Shown: piece after piece, positions 17,961-27,032 of the stretch | How the letters are laid out: the number at the start of each line of letters is the position of its first letter | How positions within the stretch are numbered: the stretch's first letter is position 1 | NCBI RefSeq assembly: GCF_002564045.1 | Contig: NZ_PDJK01000002.1 | Coordinates: 3,658,001-3,722,000, forward strand | Direction: 5' to 3' | Source of the DNA: Amycolatopsis sulphurea | GTDB taxonomy: Bacteria > Actinomycetota > Actinomycetes > Mycobacteriales > Pseudonocardiaceae | Length of the DNA stretch: 64,000 nucleotides | Notes under the pieces: generated by a model | The model's input: only the letters and a program-made list of their open reading frames with translations | Databases searched by the model: none | What the model was told of the DNA's origin: nothing | Translations under genes and position numbers: made by a program

Positions 17961-19072
17961 CGGTTCGTCTCCGTGTCGGTCGCCGCGTCGACGGTCGGGG
18001 TCACCGCGGCGGTGTCGGCCGAGGTGGCGCTGAACAGGTCTTCGGGGTCCTTGCCTTCGACCTGCTCGCTGAAGTGGCACGCCGCGTGCTGGCCGTGCCC
18101 GACGGCCACCAGCGGCGGCTCCTCCTGCTCGCAGATGTCCTGCGACAGCGGGCAGCGCGGGCTGAACGGGCAGCCCGGCGGCATGTTCGTGGTGGCCGGT
18201 GGTGCCCCGGTGATCGGGGTCAGCCGCTCGGTCTTGACGTCCAGCCGCGGCAGGCTGCCCAGCAGGCCCAGGGTGTAGGGCATCCGCGGGGTGTAGAAGA
18301 TCTCGTCCACCGTGCCGGATTCGACCAGCCGGCCCGCGTACATCACGTGTACCCGGTCGGCCGACCCGGCGATCACGCCGAGGTCGTGGGTGATCAGCAC
18401 CATCGCGGCGCCGGTCTCCTGCTGCGCGGCCTTGAGTGCTTCGAGGATCTGCGCCTGCACCGTCACGTCGAGTGCGGTGGTCGGCTCGTCCGCGATGATC
18501 ACGTCCGGGTTGTTGGCCATCGCGATCGCGATCACCACCCGCTGGCGCATCCCGCCGGAGAGCTGGTGCGGGTACTCGTCGGCACGCTGCTTCGGATTCG
18601 GGATGCGGACCAGGTCGAGCAGGTCGATCGCCTGCTTCTTCGCCACGTCCTTGCGCACGTCGTGGTGCGCGGTGATCGCCTCGGCGATCTGGTCGCCCAC
18701 GGTGTACACCGGGTTCAGCGAGGTCATCGGGTCCTGGAAGACCATCGCGATGCCCTTGCCGCGGACCTTGTTGAGGTCCTTCTCGCTCGCCTTCAGCAGC
18801 TCGGTGTCGCCGAAGCGGATCGAGCCGGACACCTTGGCGGTGCGGGGAAGCAGGCCCATCACCGCCAGCGAGGTGACCGATTTCCCGGAGCCGGACTCGC
18901 CGACGATGCCCAGCACCTCACCGCGCTGCAGCTGGTAGCTCACCCCGCGCACGGCGTTGACCACGCCGTCGCCGGTCGGGAACTGCACCGTCAGATCGTC
19001 GACGGTGAGGACCGCGTCGCCGGTGTGCTCGGTGGTCATGCCGCCGCCGGGGGAAGAAGTACGGGTCGTCAT
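17957..19072 (-). CDS. Oligo/dipeptide ABC transporter ATPase (OppD/DppD type)
   Basis: About 371 residues with Walker A VGESGSGKSVTS, signature QLSGGMRQRVVIAIAM, Walker B VIIADEPTTALD and H-loop LITHDLGVI. The C-terminal Cys cluster is GCPFSPRCPLSQDIC. A tail rich in Ala, Thr and Asp runs past the usual end of the family. The ATG at 19072 overlaps the OppC stop (ATGA). A second ATG at 19039 is in frame but has no ribosome site. Confidence 0.92.
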   Translation of the reverse strand: MTTRTSSPGGGMTTEHTGDAVLTVDDLTVQFPTGDGVVNAVRGVSYQLQRGEVLGIVGESGSGKSVTSLAVMGLLPRTAKVSGSIRFGDTELLKASEKDLNKVRGKGIAMVFQDPMTSLNPVYTVGDQIAEAITAHHDVRKDVAKKQAIDLLDLVRIPNPKQRADEYPHQLSGGMRQRVVIAIAMANNPDVIIADEPTTALDVTVQAQILEALKAAQQETGAAMVLITHDLGVIAGSADRVHVMYAGRLVESGTVDEIFYTPRMPYTLGLLGSLPRLDVKTERLTPITGAPPATTNMPPGCPFSPRCPLSQDICEQEEPPLVAVGHGQHAACHFSEQVEGKDPEDLFSATSADTAAVTPTVDAATDTETNR

Positions 19073-20016
19073 GCGCGCACCTTCGTCTGCTGGGGGTCGA
19101 ACGCGTCCCGCAGGCCGTCGCCGATGAAGTTGATCGTCAGCGCGATCAGGATGATGAAAATGCCCGGGAAGTAGAACAGCCACGGGCGGGTGTCCACCGC
19201 GGTCTGCGCGGTGGAGACGAGCAGGCCGAGCGAGGTGTCCGGGACCTGCACGCCGAAGCCGAGGAAGGACAGCGCGGTCTCCAGCAGGATGCCGATGGAC
19301 ACCAGGATCGTCAGGTTGACGATGATCGCGCCGAGCGCGTTGGGCACCAGGTGCCGGAAGATGATCCGCGCGTCGCTCGCGCCGAGTGCCTTGGACGCCT
19401 CGACGAATTCCTTCTCCCGCAAGGAAAGCACCACACCGCGGGCGACCCGGGAGACGTAGGCCCAGTACAGCCCGGCGATCACCACCGCGATCAGCCACCA
19501 GGTGCCGCCGGACTGGTGCGCCAGCACCGCGGCCACCGCGAGCAGCGGGAGGGTGAGCACCAGGTCGGCGATCCGCATCAGCACCGTGTCCACCCAGCCG
19601 CGGTAGTAGCCGGCCACGGCACCCCAGACGGTGCCCACGATGGTGGCGAACAGCGCGACGAGCACGGAGATCTGCAGGGAGATCTGGGTTCCGCGCATCA
19701 CCTGGGCGAGCTGGTCGTGCCCGACCGCGTCGGTGCCGAACGGGTGCGCGCCCGAGGGCGGCGCCGAGTTCGACTCGGTGATGGTGTCCGGGCCGTACTT
19801 CCACAGCGCGCCGCCGACGTAGGCGAACAGCACGATCAGGATGAACACGACGAGGCTGATCATGGCCAGCCGGTGCTGGAGGAAACGCCGGAAGACCAGT
19901 TGTGCCTGGCTGCGTTCCTTGACGGTGAACTCGCGGTCCGGGGCGCCCTTGGGGGTGTGCGGGGCGGCCGGCGCGGCAGCGGAGCCGCCGGAGGTGGTGA
20001 AGGAGTCGTCAGGCAT
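19069..20016 (-). CDS. Oligo/dipeptide ABC transporter permease (OppC/DppC type)
   Basis: The 315-residue permease has an Ala/Pro-rich N-terminal tail of about 30 residues, a first helix near AMISLVVFILIVLFAYVGGA and an OppC N-terminal domain. The C-terminal permease domain carries the EAA loop EASKALGASDARIIFRHLVP. It overlaps the upstream OppB gene by 8 bases and the next gene by 4, so the cassette is tightly coupled. Confidence 0.93.
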   Translation of the reverse strand: MPDDSFTTSGGSAAAPAAPHTPKGAPDREFTVKERSQAQLVFRRFLQHRLAMISLVVFILIVLFAYVGGALWKYGPDTITESNSAPPSGAHPFGTDAVGHDQLAQVMRGTQISLQISVLVALFATIVGTVWGAVAGYYRGWVDTVLMRIADLVLTLPLLAVAAVLAHQSGGTWWLIAVVIAGLYWAYVSRVARGVVLSLREKEFVEASKALGASDARIIFRHLVPNALGAIIVNLTILVSIGILLETALSFLGFGVQVPDTSLGLLVSTAQTAVDTRPWLFYFPGIFIILIALTINFIGDGLRDAFDPQQTKVRA

Positions 20017-20989
20017 AGCGGATCCTCGGGTCGAGCAGGCCGTAGAGCAGGTCGGCGATGAGGTTGAGCAGGATGATGAACGTGGCCGCGATGAGCAGCC
20101 ACCCCTCCACGGCGTAGACGTCGCTCGTCTTGATCGCGTTCAGCAGGAACGCACCCGAGCCCTGCCACTGGAACACGGTCTCGGTGACCACCGCGCCGCC
20201 GAGGATGGCGCCGATGTCCAGCGCGGTGACAGTGGTCAGCGGGATCAGCGCGTTGCGCAGCGCGTGCCGCCGGGTGACCGTCCAGCGTGGCAGCCCCTTC
20301 GCCCGGGCCAGCCGCACGTAGTCGCTGTTGAGCACCTCGAGCATGGACGCGCGCTGGAAACGGCTCCAGGCCGCGTAGCTGGTCAGCGCGAGCGAGATGG
20401 TCGGCAGGATCAGGTGGCCGAAGATGTCGCCGAGGGAAGCCCAGAATCCGCCGGAGGCGATGACCGAGGAGGACCCGATGGTGTAGAAGACCTGGTCGCC
20501 CACCGCGGTGTTGATCCCGATCCCGACCTGCTTGAGCAGGATGGCGAACCAGAACGCGGGCATGGACAGGAACAGGAAGCCGAAGAACGTGGCCGTGTAG
20601 TCGAACTTCGAGTACTGGCGGGCGGCGCTGACCACGCCGATGATCACCGCGAGGATCAGCGCGACGACCATGGCGAGCACGATCAGCCGCAGCGTGACGC
20701 CGAACCGGGCGAAGATTTCGTTGCCGATGTTGGTGGTCGAGTCCACCGAGGGGCCGAAGTCACCGCTGAAGATGCCGGTGACCCAGTGCCAGTAGCGTTC
20801 GAGGATGGGCTGATCGAGGTGCAGCCGGATGCGTTCCAGCTCGATGGTCTGCGGTGGGGGTGGTGGATTCCGCGCGATCAGCGGGCTCAGCGGGTTGGCC
20901 GACAGCGAGACCATCACGAATACGACGAAGGTCGAAACGATCAGGATCGGCACCGAGACGAAGAGCCGGCGCAGTGCGAAGGCAAGCAT
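20009..20989 (-). CDS. Oligo/dipeptide ABC transporter permease (OppB/DppB type)
   Basis: The 326-residue protein starts with the typical OppB helix (LRRLFVSVPILIVSTFVVFV). It has the expected periplasmic loop and the EAA-type motif VRLARAKGLPRWTVTRRHAL, with GAILGGAVVTETVFQWQGSG after it. It is separated from the upstream binding-protein gene by 175 bases that contain a strong hairpin, and it overlaps OppC downstream. Confidence 0.94.
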   Translation of the reverse strand: MLAFALRRLFVSVPILIVSTFVVFVMVSLSANPLSPLIARNPPPPPQTIELERIRLHLDQPILERYWHWVTGIFSGDFGPSVDSTTNIGNEIFARFGVTLRLIVLAMVVALILAVIIGVVSAARQYSKFDYTATFFGFLFLSMPAFWFAILLKQVGIGINTAVGDQVFYTIGSSSVIASGGFWASLGDIFGHLILPTISLALTSYAAWSRFQRASMLEVLNSDYVRLARAKGLPRWTVTRRHALRNALIPLTTVTALDIGAILGGAVVTETVFQWQGSGAFLLNAIKTSDVYAVEGWLLIAATFIILLNLIADLLYGLLDPRIRYA

Positions 20990-21093
20990 GGAGATCTTCC
21001 TGCTCTGGGCGGTGTTCTGCCGGCGCCCGCCGCGGGTGGTGGCAGGGCCGGGGCGACGAGGCGGGGCAAGGGTGCGTTCGGGAATGAATCGGG

Positions 21094-21137
21094 CAGCCGG
21101 TGAGGGGCGGGCTGGTCCGCCCGCCCCTCACCGGCTG
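21094..21137 (-). terminator. 19-bp hairpin between binding-protein and permease genes
   Basis: CAGCCGGTGAGGGGCGGGC (21094-21112) is the exact reverse complement of 21119-21137, with a 6-base loop. It lies 28 bases past the stop of the binding-protein gene, inside the operon. Such hairpins often act as partial terminators or 3' stabilisers, so that the binding protein is made in excess over the membrane parts. Confidence 0.75.
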
Positions 21138-21164
21138 GTTCAGCGCGAATCTACCGGGCGGTGA

Positions 21165-22904
21165 TCACTTGCGGAGGCCCCACTCGGTCATGTTGTACAC
21201 CGGCCCGTCCAGTGACGAGTTGTTGCGTATGTTCGCGATCTTGTCCGAGGACGCGAGGAAGGTCGGCTTCTGGTACAGCGGAAGCACGTACGCGTCGTTG
21301 GTCATGACCTGGTCGGCCTGGTTGAGCAGCTCTGCGCCCTTGGCCGGGTCGGTCTCGGCGCTGGCCTGGGCTATCAGGGTGTCCACCTGCGGGTTGGTGT
21401 ACTTGCCGAAGTTGCTGCCCTGACCGGTGCCCCACAGCTGCTTGGCCCCGCCGATCGCGAACGGCGTGGACACCCAGGCGAACACGATGGCGTCGTAGTC
21501 GCCCTCGGTGGTGGTGGCGCCGAGGTCGTCGGTCGAGGACACGTTGACCTTGATGCCCAGCGGCTCGACCGCCTTGGCGAACAGCTGGCACTCGTCCTGG
21601 CGGATCTGGTTGCCCACGGTGTAACGGATCCGCAGGGCCGGCACGGGCTGGCCGCTCGGGTCCATCAGCTGCTGGCCGTTGAGCTTGTAGCCGGCGTCGG
21701 TCAGGATCTTCTTCGCCTTCTCGACATCACCGGAACCCTGCCCGGTGGACGAGACCACGTCCTTGTAGCCCTCCTGCTGCGGCATGAAGTTGTGGTTGTT
21801 CAGCGGCTTCACCTTGTCGGTGAACTGGCCGACCGTCTTGGCGATGATGTCCTGGCGGTTGACCGCGGTGAACATCGCCTGCCGGATCGCGGCGTTCTTC
21901 AGCGCCGGTGCCTGCAGGTTGAAGTCGAAGTGCTCCCAGGTCAGGCCGAGGCCGATGTAGGAGGAGATGTTCGGCATGTTCTTCACCTGGTTGACCAGGT
22001 CCACCTGCGGCTGCGGGTAGATCGCCTGCACCTCGTTGTTCTGCAGCGCGGTCGGCTCCTGGGTGGCGTCGGTGATGATCCGGAAGACCACGCTCTGCAG
22101 CTTCGACTTGGTGCCCCAGTACTTGTCGTTGGGCACCTCGGTGACCGCCGTGTTGTTCTCGAACTTCGAGATCTTCCACGGGCCGCCGGTCCAGGTCGGC
22201 ACGGTCTTGCTGAACCAGGCGTAGGAGGCCGCGAGCCCGTCCGGGGTGTCCACCCCGCCGTTCTGCTTGGCCAGGTGCGCCGGGTACATGCCACCCGACG
22301 AACCCCACAGCTTGCGCCAGTCGGTGAACGGCTTGGACAGCGTCGCGGTCACGGTCTTGCCGCCGTCCGAGCCGACCACCGAGGTGACCTGGTCGTAGCC
22401 GGAGGTGTCCGCGGCGGAGCAGCCCGGGCAGTCCTTGCCGTTCTGCACCTTCCAGTTGTAGATGAAGTCGTCCGCCGAGAGCGGGGTGCCGTCCGACCAG
22501 ACCGCCTTCGGGTTGATCTTGTAGACGATCGTGGTCGGGTTCGTCAGATCGGCGGATTCGACGAAGTCCTTGTTCAGCACCGACTTCAGTTCGGGCGTGG
22601 TGTAGAAGGTGTGCGGCAGCAGGCCGCGGGTGACCTCACCGGTCTCGAAAACGTTGCCCTTGGCCGAGGTGACGTTCCAGTCCGGGATGTTCTTCTCGAT
22701 CGCGTAGGTGACGGTGCCCCCGTCCTGCACCTGGTCGGACTGGGCCGAATTGCAGGTGTTCGGGTTCTGGTCACAGTCGGCGAACGCCTGGCCGGTCTGC
22801 ACTGCGCTGTTGCCACCCCCGCCACCACAGGCGGAGAGCAGAAGGGCCGCGCCCGCGACGAACGCACCGAGTTGCACGGCGCGCGACCTTGTCGTCACTA
22901 ACAT
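21165..22904 (-). CDS. Oligo/dipeptide ABC transporter substrate-binding lipoprotein
   Basis: The 579-residue SBP family 5 protein has a lipobox (LLLSAC, Cys26) followed by a Gly run. Family landmarks are TVTYAIEKNIPDWNVTSAKG, YKINPKAVWSDGTPLSADDF and IRQAMFTAVNRQDI. AGGAG lies 7 bases before the ATG at 22904. It is the first gene of the five-gene importer (SBP, B, C, D, F). The ligand class is peptides or similar compounds; the exact ligand is not visible. Confidence 0.93.
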   Translation of the reverse strand: MLVTTRSRAVQLGAFVAGAALLLSACGGGGGNSAVQTGQAFADCDQNPNTCNSAQSDQVQDGGTVTYAIEKNIPDWNVTSAKGNVFETGEVTRGLLPHTFYTTPELKSVLNKDFVESADLTNPTTIVYKINPKAVWSDGTPLSADDFIYNWKVQNGKDCPGCSAADTSGYDQVTSVVGSDGGKTVTATLSKPFTDWRKLWGSSGGMYPAHLAKQNGGVDTPDGLAASYAWFSKTVPTWTGGPWKISKFENNTAVTEVPNDKYWGTKSKLQSVVFRIITDATQEPTALQNNEVQAIYPQPQVDLVNQVKNMPNISSYIGLGLTWEHFDFNLQAPALKNAAIRQAMFTAVNRQDIIAKTVGQFTDKVKPLNNHNFMPQQEGYKDVVSSTGQGSGDVEKAKKILTDAGYKLNGQQLMDPSGQPVPALRIRYTVGNQIRQDECQLFAKAVEPLGIKVNVSSTDDLGATTTEGDYDAIVFAWVSTPFAIGGAKQLWGTGQGSNFGKYTNPQVDTLIAQASAETDPAKGAELLNQADQVMTNDAYVLPLYQKPTFLASSDKIANIRNNSSLDGPVYNMTEWGLRK

Positions 22905-23602
22905 TCATTCTCCTTGCTCGACGCCGTCGCGGGTGTGCGAGGCGACCTCTTCCTGACCGCAAGCACCGGAGTAATCGCGTTGCTCACCGTAGTCGTGAAA
23001 CCTAGGCAGTGGACAGCTGGCAAAACCATCGATCCGGACACTCTGAGTGAGATCGTTGTGGAACAGCAATCTCATCCTGACGAGGTCCGTCAAGGATTCC
23101 CCGGGTCATCAACTACTGAGGGTGGTTGACCGTAAGGGTTGCGCGAACCCGTTTGGGTGATTCTGCAGCCCGGTCGGTCGTTTGGTTCGGGGGACGATAA
23201 CCCACGCTCTGCAATTTGGGGAGCCCAGCGAATGGCGCAGCTTCCCGTCCGGGGAAGACCACATGTGACCAGGAATTAACCCGATCTCGTGAGTCGAATG
23301 CGCCGCTCGAGGAATTCGGCGGCACGTGCTCCGGCCGGACAGTGGTCTGCACCTCCTGATATGTGTTCTCCGGCAGGCGGAAGCCGGCCATCACGCGGCG
23401 ACCGCCGGGAGGCCGCCGCGTCGCCCCAGCCGGGCGGACCACCCGTGCCGAGTGGTCCGCGATCCTGCTGCGCGGAACGTTCCGCCCCCGGGAACGCCCA
23501 GGTGCCGGGACGCATTTCCGACGCAGTGGGATGCGTTTGCAGCTACCTGTGCATAGGTGACGCCGTCGTCGGCGGATGCGCCCGGAGGGTCGTTAACCTG
23601 AG
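22905..23602. other. Intergenic region of about 700 bases
   Basis: This holds the 5' region of the leftward importer operon and of rightward mshB. Open frames on both strands (for example 23113-23442 minus) lack ribosome sites, known motifs and the usual third-position GC. No repeat element or strong terminator was seen. Confidence 0.5.
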
Positions 23603-23605
23603 GTG

Positions 23606-24424
23606 GTGAAGCGGAAGCTGCTGCTGGTCCACGCGCACCCGGACGACGAGAGCCTCACCACCGGCGGGGCCATCGCCCGGTATGCGGCCGAGGGCGCGGA
23701 AGTCTTCCTGGTCACCTGCACCCTCGGTGAGGAGGGTGAGATCGTGCCGCCGCGGCTGGCCCGGCTGGCCGCGGCCGAAGCCGACCAGCTGGGCGGCTAC
23801 CGCTTCGGCGAACTCGCCGGCGCTTGTGCCGCGCTCGGCCTCACCCGGCACGACTACCTCGGCGGGATCGGCCGGTGGCGAGATTCCGGCATGGCGGACA
23901 CGCCGGCCGCCGAGCACCCGCGGGCCTTCACCGGCGGACCGGTCGTCGAGCAGGCCGCGCAGCTGCGCGGCCTGCTCGACGAACTGGCGCCGCAGGTCGT
24001 CGTCACCTATGACGCGTTCGGCGGCTACGGCCACCCGGACCACATCCGTGCGCACGAGATCACCATGGCCGCCGCGACCGACGTGCCGCGCGTCTTTCAT
24101 GTGGTCCAGTCCAGGGCCGCACTCGTCGCCGGGCTCGCCGAACTGCGCGCGGAGGGGACCTCTCCCTTCCGTATACCCGCGGACGACGAGCTGCCCTCGG
24201 TCCCGGACGAGAAGATCACCACTGTGCTCGACATCTCCGCACACGTTCCGGCGAAGCTCGCCGCCTTGCGCGCGCACGAGACACAGCTGACCGTGTGCGA
24301 AGACGCGGTCGTCCACTTCGCACTCACCAACGACGTCGCCCAGCCGATCCCGCCCGCCGAGTACTTCGTGCTCGCCCGCGGCGACGCGGACGGTGCCGGG
24401 ACCGATCTGTTCGGCGGGCTGTGA
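23606..24424 (+). CDS. mshB: MshB, GlcNAc-inositol deacetylase of mycothiol synthesis
   Basis: The 272-residue LmbE-family zinc deacetylase has AHPDDESLTTGG near the N-terminus and GHPDHIRAHE later. These supply the zinc-binding His and Asp residues that remove acetate from GlcNAc-inositol in mycothiol synthesis. The context supports MshB over other LmbE enzymes: the next gene is a small membrane protein, as Rv1171 follows mshB (Rv1170) in M. tuberculosis. GTG 23606 was chosen because TAACCT (23594-23599) would place the transcript start at this codon; GTG 23603 is equally possible. Confidence 0.92.
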   Translation: MKRKLLLVHAHPDDESLTTGGAIARYAAEGAEVFLVTCTLGEEGEIVPPRLARLAAAEADQLGGYRFGELAGACAALGLTRHDYLGGIGRWRDSGMADTPAAEHPRAFTGGPVVEQAAQLRGLLDELAPQVVVTYDAFGGYGHPDHIRAHEITMAAATDVPRVFHVVQSRAALVAGLAELRAEGTSPFRIPADDELPSVPDEKITTVLDISAHVPAKLAALRAHETQLTVCEDAVVHFALTNDVAQPIPPAEYFVLARGDADGAGTDLFGGL

Positions 24425-24426
24425 TC

Positions 24427-24825
24427 ATGGCCGCCCCGCTCACCCGCGCCCAGTGGCTCCTCTTGCTGCTGCTCGCTTTCGACGCTGTGCTGCTGGCGCT
24501 GCTCGAAGTGTTCTTCCTGCCGCTGCGCGTCGGCTCACTCGGCGAGATACCACTCCCGGTGACCGCGCTGGTCGGTGCGGTCACCACTCCGTGGCTCGTG
24601 CTCACCACGGCGAAGCTCGTGCGTCCCGGGCTGTCGTTCGTCCCGCTGGCGGTCTGGGTGATCGTGGTCTTCGTCATCGGGCTGACCGGTCCCGGCGGGG
24701 ATCTCGTGCTGGTCCAGGACTGGCGGGCGCTGCTGCTGCTCGGCGGGAGCGCGCTGCCCGCCGCGCTGGTGCTCGGCGGCGGGCTCGGCCGGGCCGCCCC
24801 GGCCAAGGGATCCGGCCGTGGCTGA
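24427..24825 (+). CDS. Small four-helix membrane protein (Rv1171-like)
   Basis: The 132-residue protein is mostly hydrophobic, with about four helices (LLLLLLAFDAVLLALLEVFF, then LVGAVTTPWLVLTTAKLV, VPLAVWVIVVFVIGL, LLLGGSALPAALVLGG). It directly follows mshB. A GTG at 24421 overlapping the mshB stop is an alternative start. No biochemical role is known; its place suggests a mycothiol-linked or housekeeping membrane function. Confidence 0.75.
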   Translation: MAAPLTRAQWLLLLLLAFDAVLLALLEVFFLPLRVGSLGEIPLPVTALVGAVTTPWLVLTTAKLVRPGLSFVPLAVWVIVVFVIGLTGPGGDLVLVQDWRALLLLGGSALPAALVLGGGLGRAAPAKGSGRG

Positions 24826-25609
24826 GGCCATCTCGGATCGGCAGGTCGTCGCGGTACTGCGGCCCTTCGTCCGCGCCAGCGCGCCGATGCTCGACGCACT
24901 GCGCGAATCCGATCCGTTCGGCCTGCAGGACCGCGCCCGCCGTGGCGAGGACGAATTCACCGACCGCAAACTTCGCGAGAAGGTGCTCGGTGCACTCACC
25001 TCGGTCCAGGTCCCGGGCACCTCGGCGTGGGCCGCGATGGACATCGACAAGCGCGCGGGCTGGTGGATCAACCGGGTGGGCAGGCTCACCGCGCTGATCA
25101 CCTCGATCCCCGGGCTCGGCGGGGCGCTCGCCGACCGGCTCCCCGTGCAGGACGCGCTCGGCGCCGCGTCACAAGGCCTGCTGCTGTGCGCGATCGCGGG
25201 GGAGTACGGCGTGACCGACGTGGGCAGCCGGGTCCGGCTGATCGCGTCCGTGCTGTTCGAGCGGGACATCGACCCGCGGCTGGCCGCCGGCGAGCACGCC
25301 GGGCATGACGAGTCCGCAGAGGACAGTGCGGCCGCGAAGCTGACCGAGGAACTCGATCAGTCACGGCGCGCGCACGGCAAAGTCACCGTGAAAGCGGTCG
25401 CCGGCACGCTGTGGCGCTTCGGCCGCTCGCTCTGGGGCATCGCCGGGGAACTGGAGAAACGCCCGAGCGGCCGGTTCTACCACCGGCTGATCGGGATGCT
25501 GCCGGTGGCCGGCGCCGCGGGCGACTACTTCGGCGAACGCGCCGGGCTGCGCACCGTATGGAAGCGTGCGCACGCTTGGCTGATGGCCAACTCCCCGCGG
25601 TGGGCCTGA
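24818..25609 (+). CDS. Uncharacterised protein (263 residues)
   Basis: The protein has no signal peptide. It has an acidic, helical first half (SDRQVVAVLRPFVRASAPML) and a central stretch with Gly and hydrophobic residues (LTALITSIPGLGGALADRLP, ALGAASQGLLLCAIAGEYGV). A C-terminal part (LIGMLPVAGAAGDYFGERAG) resembles peripheral membrane or EcsC-like proteins. It overlaps the previous gene by 8 bases and converges on the protease gene 5 bases away. The EcsC-like impression is tentative. Confidence 0.7.
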   Translation: MAEAISDRQVVAVLRPFVRASAPMLDALRESDPFGLQDRARRGEDEFTDRKLREKVLGALTSVQVPGTSAWAAMDIDKRAGWWINRVGRLTALITSIPGLGGALADRLPVQDALGAASQGLLLCAIAGEYGVTDVGSRVRLIASVLFERDIDPRLAAGEHAGHDESAEDSAAAKLTEELDQSRRAHGKVTVKAVAGTLWRFGRSLWGIAGELEKRPSGRFYHRLIGMLPVAGAAGDYFGERAGLRTVWKRAHAWLMANSPRWA

Positions 25610-25614
25610 AGAGC

Positions 25615-26391
25615 TCAGCGCCAGAACAGGAACGCGGTCTGCCCCACATTGGCCGCGAGCGAGCTGCCGCCGAGCGCCAGGAAGACCTTCCCGGCCACGG
25701 ACCAGAGCAGATCCCCGGCCGGGCGGAACACGAAGAAGAGCGCGAACAGCGCCAGCGGCGCCCACGGCCGCACCCTCGCACCGAACATCCGCGCCTGCGG
25801 CGACAGATAGGGCTCCAGTGCACCCCATCCGTCCAGCCCCGGCACCGGAAGGATGTTCAGCAGGAACGTCATCACCTGCAGCAAGGCCAGATAGGACAGT
25901 GCGTAGAACAGGCCCGTCGCCATCGGCACCAGCGCGACCACCAGGCACAGCGCGGCGCCCACGGCCAGATTGCTCAACGGCCCGGCCAGCGAGACCCACG
26001 ACGAAGTGGCCCGGCTGCGCAACGCGCCCCGGTTGATCCACACCGCGCCGCCGGGCAGCGGAATGCCGCCGATCAACAGGAAGATCAACGGCAGCAGCAA
26101 GGACAGCACCGGGTCCGTATAGCGACGGACGTCCAGCGAGAGGTACCCCTTGCGGGCGACTTCGTGATCCCCGCCGCGGAAGGCCACGAAGGCGTGGCCG
26201 AACTCGTGCAGGGTGAGCGAGGCGATCCAGCCGCCCGCGACGAGCAGCACCACACCCGCGACGAACATCGGGTCGCGGCTGCTGAGCAAGGTCGAAGAGT
26301 CCCCGTATGCGGCCAGGAAACCGCCGGCCACGGAGACGGCGAGGATGCCGAGGAAGATCGGACTCGGGCGCACTGCTGATCTCTGCACCAC
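25615..26391 (-). CDS. Site-2 protease family membrane metalloprotease (M50)
   Basis: The 258-residue polytopic protein carries the zinc motif HEFGH in ASLTLHEFGHAFVAFRGG and the second site NILPVPGLDG. Both are hallmarks of M50 proteases that cut substrates within the membrane. About six hydrophobic segments are present. There is no PDZ domain, so it belongs to the small, PDZ-less group. The substrate is unknown. It converges on the preceding gene with a 5-base gap. Confidence 0.9.
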   Translation of the reverse strand: MVQRSAVRPSPIFLGILAVSVAGGFLAAYGDSSTLLSSRDPMFVAGVVLLVAGGWIASLTLHEFGHAFVAFRGGDHEVARKGYLSLDVRRYTDPVLSLLLPLIFLLIGGIPLPGGAVWINRGALRSRATSSWVSLAGPLSNLAVGAALCLVVALVPMATGLFYALSYLALLQVMTFLLNILPVPGLDGWGALEPYLSPQARMFGARVRPWAPLALFALFFVFRPAGDLLWSVAGKVFLALGGSSLAANVGQTAFLFWR

Positions 26392-26478
26392 TCCAGTCTT
26401 CCGTATGCCCGGTGTGAAGTCTTCGGCGTGTCCCCTTGCGCAGCCGGCGAGAGGGATCCCCCGAACTCGCTACTCCGC

Positions 26479-26507
26479 TTGACCTGGCCGCACTACACGG
26501 GTGTAAT
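26479..26507 (+). promoter_or_regulatory. Promoter of whiB2
   Basis: TTGACC (26479-26484) and TGTAAT (26502-26507) are separated by 17 bases, a housekeeping-type promoter. The palindrome TACACGGGTGTA and the symmetric AATCACAGTGAT lie across and just after the -10 box and may be regulator sites. The 5' leader to the GTG at 26596 would be about 80 bases. Confidence 0.55.
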
Positions 26508-26595
26508 CACAGTGATGTCATTCGCTGTCGAGGGGACAGCGGGTGGCGTTTCACCACCGCCAGCCTGGGGAGTGCGTAGGAGCGAGGAGGCGGAC

Positions 26596-26916
26596 GTGCG
26601 GTTGGAAGCAGAGAGCAAGGAATGGGGGCACGTCGTGGGGTGGGGAGAGAACCCGGAGCAGCAGCTCGGGGATCTGACCGACCTCTTCGATGCCACCGAA
26701 GAGCAGGACTGGCAGGAACGCGCGCTCTGCGCGCAGACCGACCCGGAGGCGTTCTTCCCCGAGAAGGGCGGCTCGACCCGGGAAGCCAAACGGATCTGCC
26801 TTGGCTGTGAAGTCAAGGACGAATGCCTCGAGTACGCCCTGGCGCACGACGAGCGCTTCGGCATCTGGGGCGGACTGTCCGAACGGGAACGGCGGAAGCT
26901 CAAGAAACGCGCCTGA
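26596..26916 (+). CDS. whiB2: WhiB2/WhmD-type iron-sulfur transcription factor
   Basis: The 106-residue protein has the four cluster ligands Cys45, Cys68, Cys71 and Cys77 (ALCAQ, ICLGCEVKDEC), the turn GIWGG at 89-93 and a basic C-terminal tail (RERRKLKKRA). It is closest to the WhiB/WhmD group, which binds a 4Fe-4S cluster, partners the main sigma factor and controls division and septation. GTG 26596 has GGAGG 6 bases upstream; an in-frame ATG at 26515 has none. Like Rv3260c it lies beside the mannose cluster. Confidence 0.95.
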   Translation: MRLEAESKEWGHVVGWGENPEQQLGDLTDLFDATEEQDWQERALCAQTDPEAFFPEKGGSTREAKRICLGCEVKDECLEYALAHDERFGIWGGLSERERRKLKKRA

Positions 26917-27032
26917 TCGATCCTTGTGGCCCGGAGTATGTCCACGGAGAGCGTGGACCGGTGGGCTCGATCACTGTGTTTTCTGGGGGTGCAACCCCCA
27001 GGCCCCGCCCGGGGGCGAGCCCCCGGACCCCC
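26917..27032 (+). terminator. Tandem hairpins after whiB2
   Basis: CTGGGGG/CCCCCAG (26983-27001, 5-base loop) and CCGGGGGC/GCCCCCGG (27009-27026, 2-base loop) follow each other. A smaller CCACG/CGTGG hairpin lies near 26942. They probably end the whiB2 transcript. Confidence 0.65.

Noticed and set aside
23113..23442. Minus-strand open frame of 109 codons in the spacer before mshB
   Set aside because: No ribosome site, poor third-position GC, and no known domain.
26498..26515. Possible BldD site at the whiB2 promoter
   Set aside because: The core CACAGTG fits the BldD pattern but the flanking T and A positions do not. It is noted only as a symmetric sequence.
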